Source: Fimbriimonadales bacterium
GTDB taxonomy: Bacteria; Armatimonadota; Fimbriimonadia; Fimbriimonadales; GBS-DC
Length of the DNA: 6,122 bases
Assembly: GCA_025060055.1 (NCBI GenBank)
Contig: JANXCK010000238.1
Coordinates: 1-6,122 of the forward strand
Direction: 5' to 3'
Position numbers and translations under genes: made by a program. Below, one piece after another: positions 5,840 through 6,122 of the stretch. The notes under the pieces were generated by a model that was not told where the DNA came from, did no database searches, and worked only from the letters and a program-made list of their open reading frames with translations. How positions within the stretch are numbered: position 1 is the first letter of the stretch; each line of letters starts with the position of its first letter.

Positions 5840-5981
5840 TGCCCGCTCACCTACTAAGTCCTTCCTGAAACCGCCCCGATTTCAGCTTGGAGGCACTTAC
5901 CAGCCCTGATGACAAGCCAATTCGTCCTCTGGAATGACAGGAATTGCTGCCTCACTCGTCTAATCTGGAAACGGTGAGACC
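5840..5981. other. Divergent spacer between rimO and the right-edge gene
   Basis: This 142-bp stretch must hold the promoters or leaders of two divergent genes, but I see no confident -35/-10 pair on either strand. Visible items are CTGAAA/TTTCAG (5865-5870 and 5880-5885, 9-nt loop), a GAGGCACTTACCA word at 5890-5902 that exactly repeats part of the inverted repeat at 3919-3931 in opposite orientation, and a short direct repeat GGAAT-GACA-GGAAT at 5931-5944. A TAATCT at 5961-5966 could be a -10 box for the plus-strand gene but has no matching -35. Confidence 0.45.
5847..5852 (-). promoter_or_regulatory. rimO ribosome binding site selecting the GTG start
   Basis: AGGTGA (complement of 5847-5852) lies 7 nt upstream of the GTG at 5839. 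The alternative ATG at 5818 has only GAAGG about 13 nt upstream, which is too far. This spacing decides the start in favour of GTG and adds seven residues (MKVYSLA) before MSATVRL. Confidence 0.7.
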
Positions 5982-6122
5982 ATGGTCTGGCGCAAGGCAG
6001 CGCATATCGCGCTTGGATGCACGCTTCTGTTAGCGTTTCAACTCTACGGCGTCGCAGAACTGATTCGCAACGAGCCGCCACGAGGCAGCGTATTCGGACT
6101 GGTCTACTCCGAACGCACCTTA
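5982..6122 (+). CDS. N-terminus of an exported or membrane-anchored protein, cut by window edge
   Basis: An open frame starts at ATG 5982 and runs to the last base without a stop, giving 47 residues. An in-frame TAA at 5961-5963 and the lack of other start codons make this ATG the only candidate. GGTGAG at 5973-5978 is a plausible though close Shine-Dalgarno. The sequence begins MVWRK, followed by a hydrophobic stretch at about residues 6-28 (core ALGCTLLLAFQLYGVA), which fits a signal peptide or N-terminal membrane anchor with positive-inside charge. After it comes RNEPPRGSVFGLVYSERTL. The G-x-V-x-G-x-V-like spacing of GSVFGLV resembles the first strand of carboxypeptidase-regulatory-like (CarboxypepD_reg) modules, but this is a weak hint from too few residues. 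The function is not recognisable. It is divergent from rimO. Confidence 0.65.
   Translation, partial: MVWRKAAHIALGCTLLLAFQLYGVAELIRNEPPRGSVFGLVYSERTL

Noticed and set aside
6012..6020. Lipobox at Cys13 of the right-edge protein (ALGC)
   Set aside because: The cysteine precedes most of the hydrophobic core and position -3 is Ala, so it does not fit a lipoprotein signal.

Overview
The window reads as chromosomal DNA of a GC-rich bacterium. It has four protein-coding genes, two of them cut by the window edges, separated by unusually repeat-rich intergenic DNA. No rRNA, tRNA, CRISPR array, intact transposase or phage gene is visible. The combination of a very large secreted GH123/DUF4091-type glycoside hydrolase, a bacterial RimO, a GcvH, and palindromic repeats whose spurious translations contain peptides such as GTGFQPV suggests a free-living saccharolytic lineage such as Armatimonadota or Planctomycetota. 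That placement is inference from gene style and repeat type; no marker gene here fixes it.

Layout from left to right. Positions 1-372 (minus strand) hold gcvH, the lipoyl-carrier protein of glycine cleavage, with its last few codons beyond the left edge. Positions 373-863 are non-coding and end in a chain of GC-rich hairpins whose centres fall about every 25-26 bp (657-853). The last hairpin stops 10 nt before the most likely start codon of the next gene. Positions 864-3848 (plus strand) encode a 994-residue protein: a weak signal peptide, roughly 400 residues of beta-rich modules, a GH123_N-like domain and a C-terminal GH123/DUF4091 catalytic domain with an adjacent Asp-Glu pair. An intrinsic terminator follows at 3893-3913.

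Positions 3849-4471 lie between convergent genes and form a mosaic of at least three different palindromic or inverted-repeat elements. Positions 4472-5839 (minus strand) encode RimO, the radical-SAM enzyme that methylthiolates ribosomal protein uS12. A 142-bp divergent spacer (5840-5981) separates it from the start of a new plus-strand gene (5982 to the right edge). Only the membrane or signal segment of that gene and about 20 further residues are visible.

The genes do not form one pathway. Glycine cleavage, carbohydrate degradation and ribosomal protein modification are unrelated jobs, and each gene has its own flanking spacer, so I see no operon in the window. I found no convincing new multi-gene system. 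The most unusual material is the non-coding DNA: the phased hairpin array at the hydrolase start, and the stack of unrelated palindromic elements between the convergent genes.
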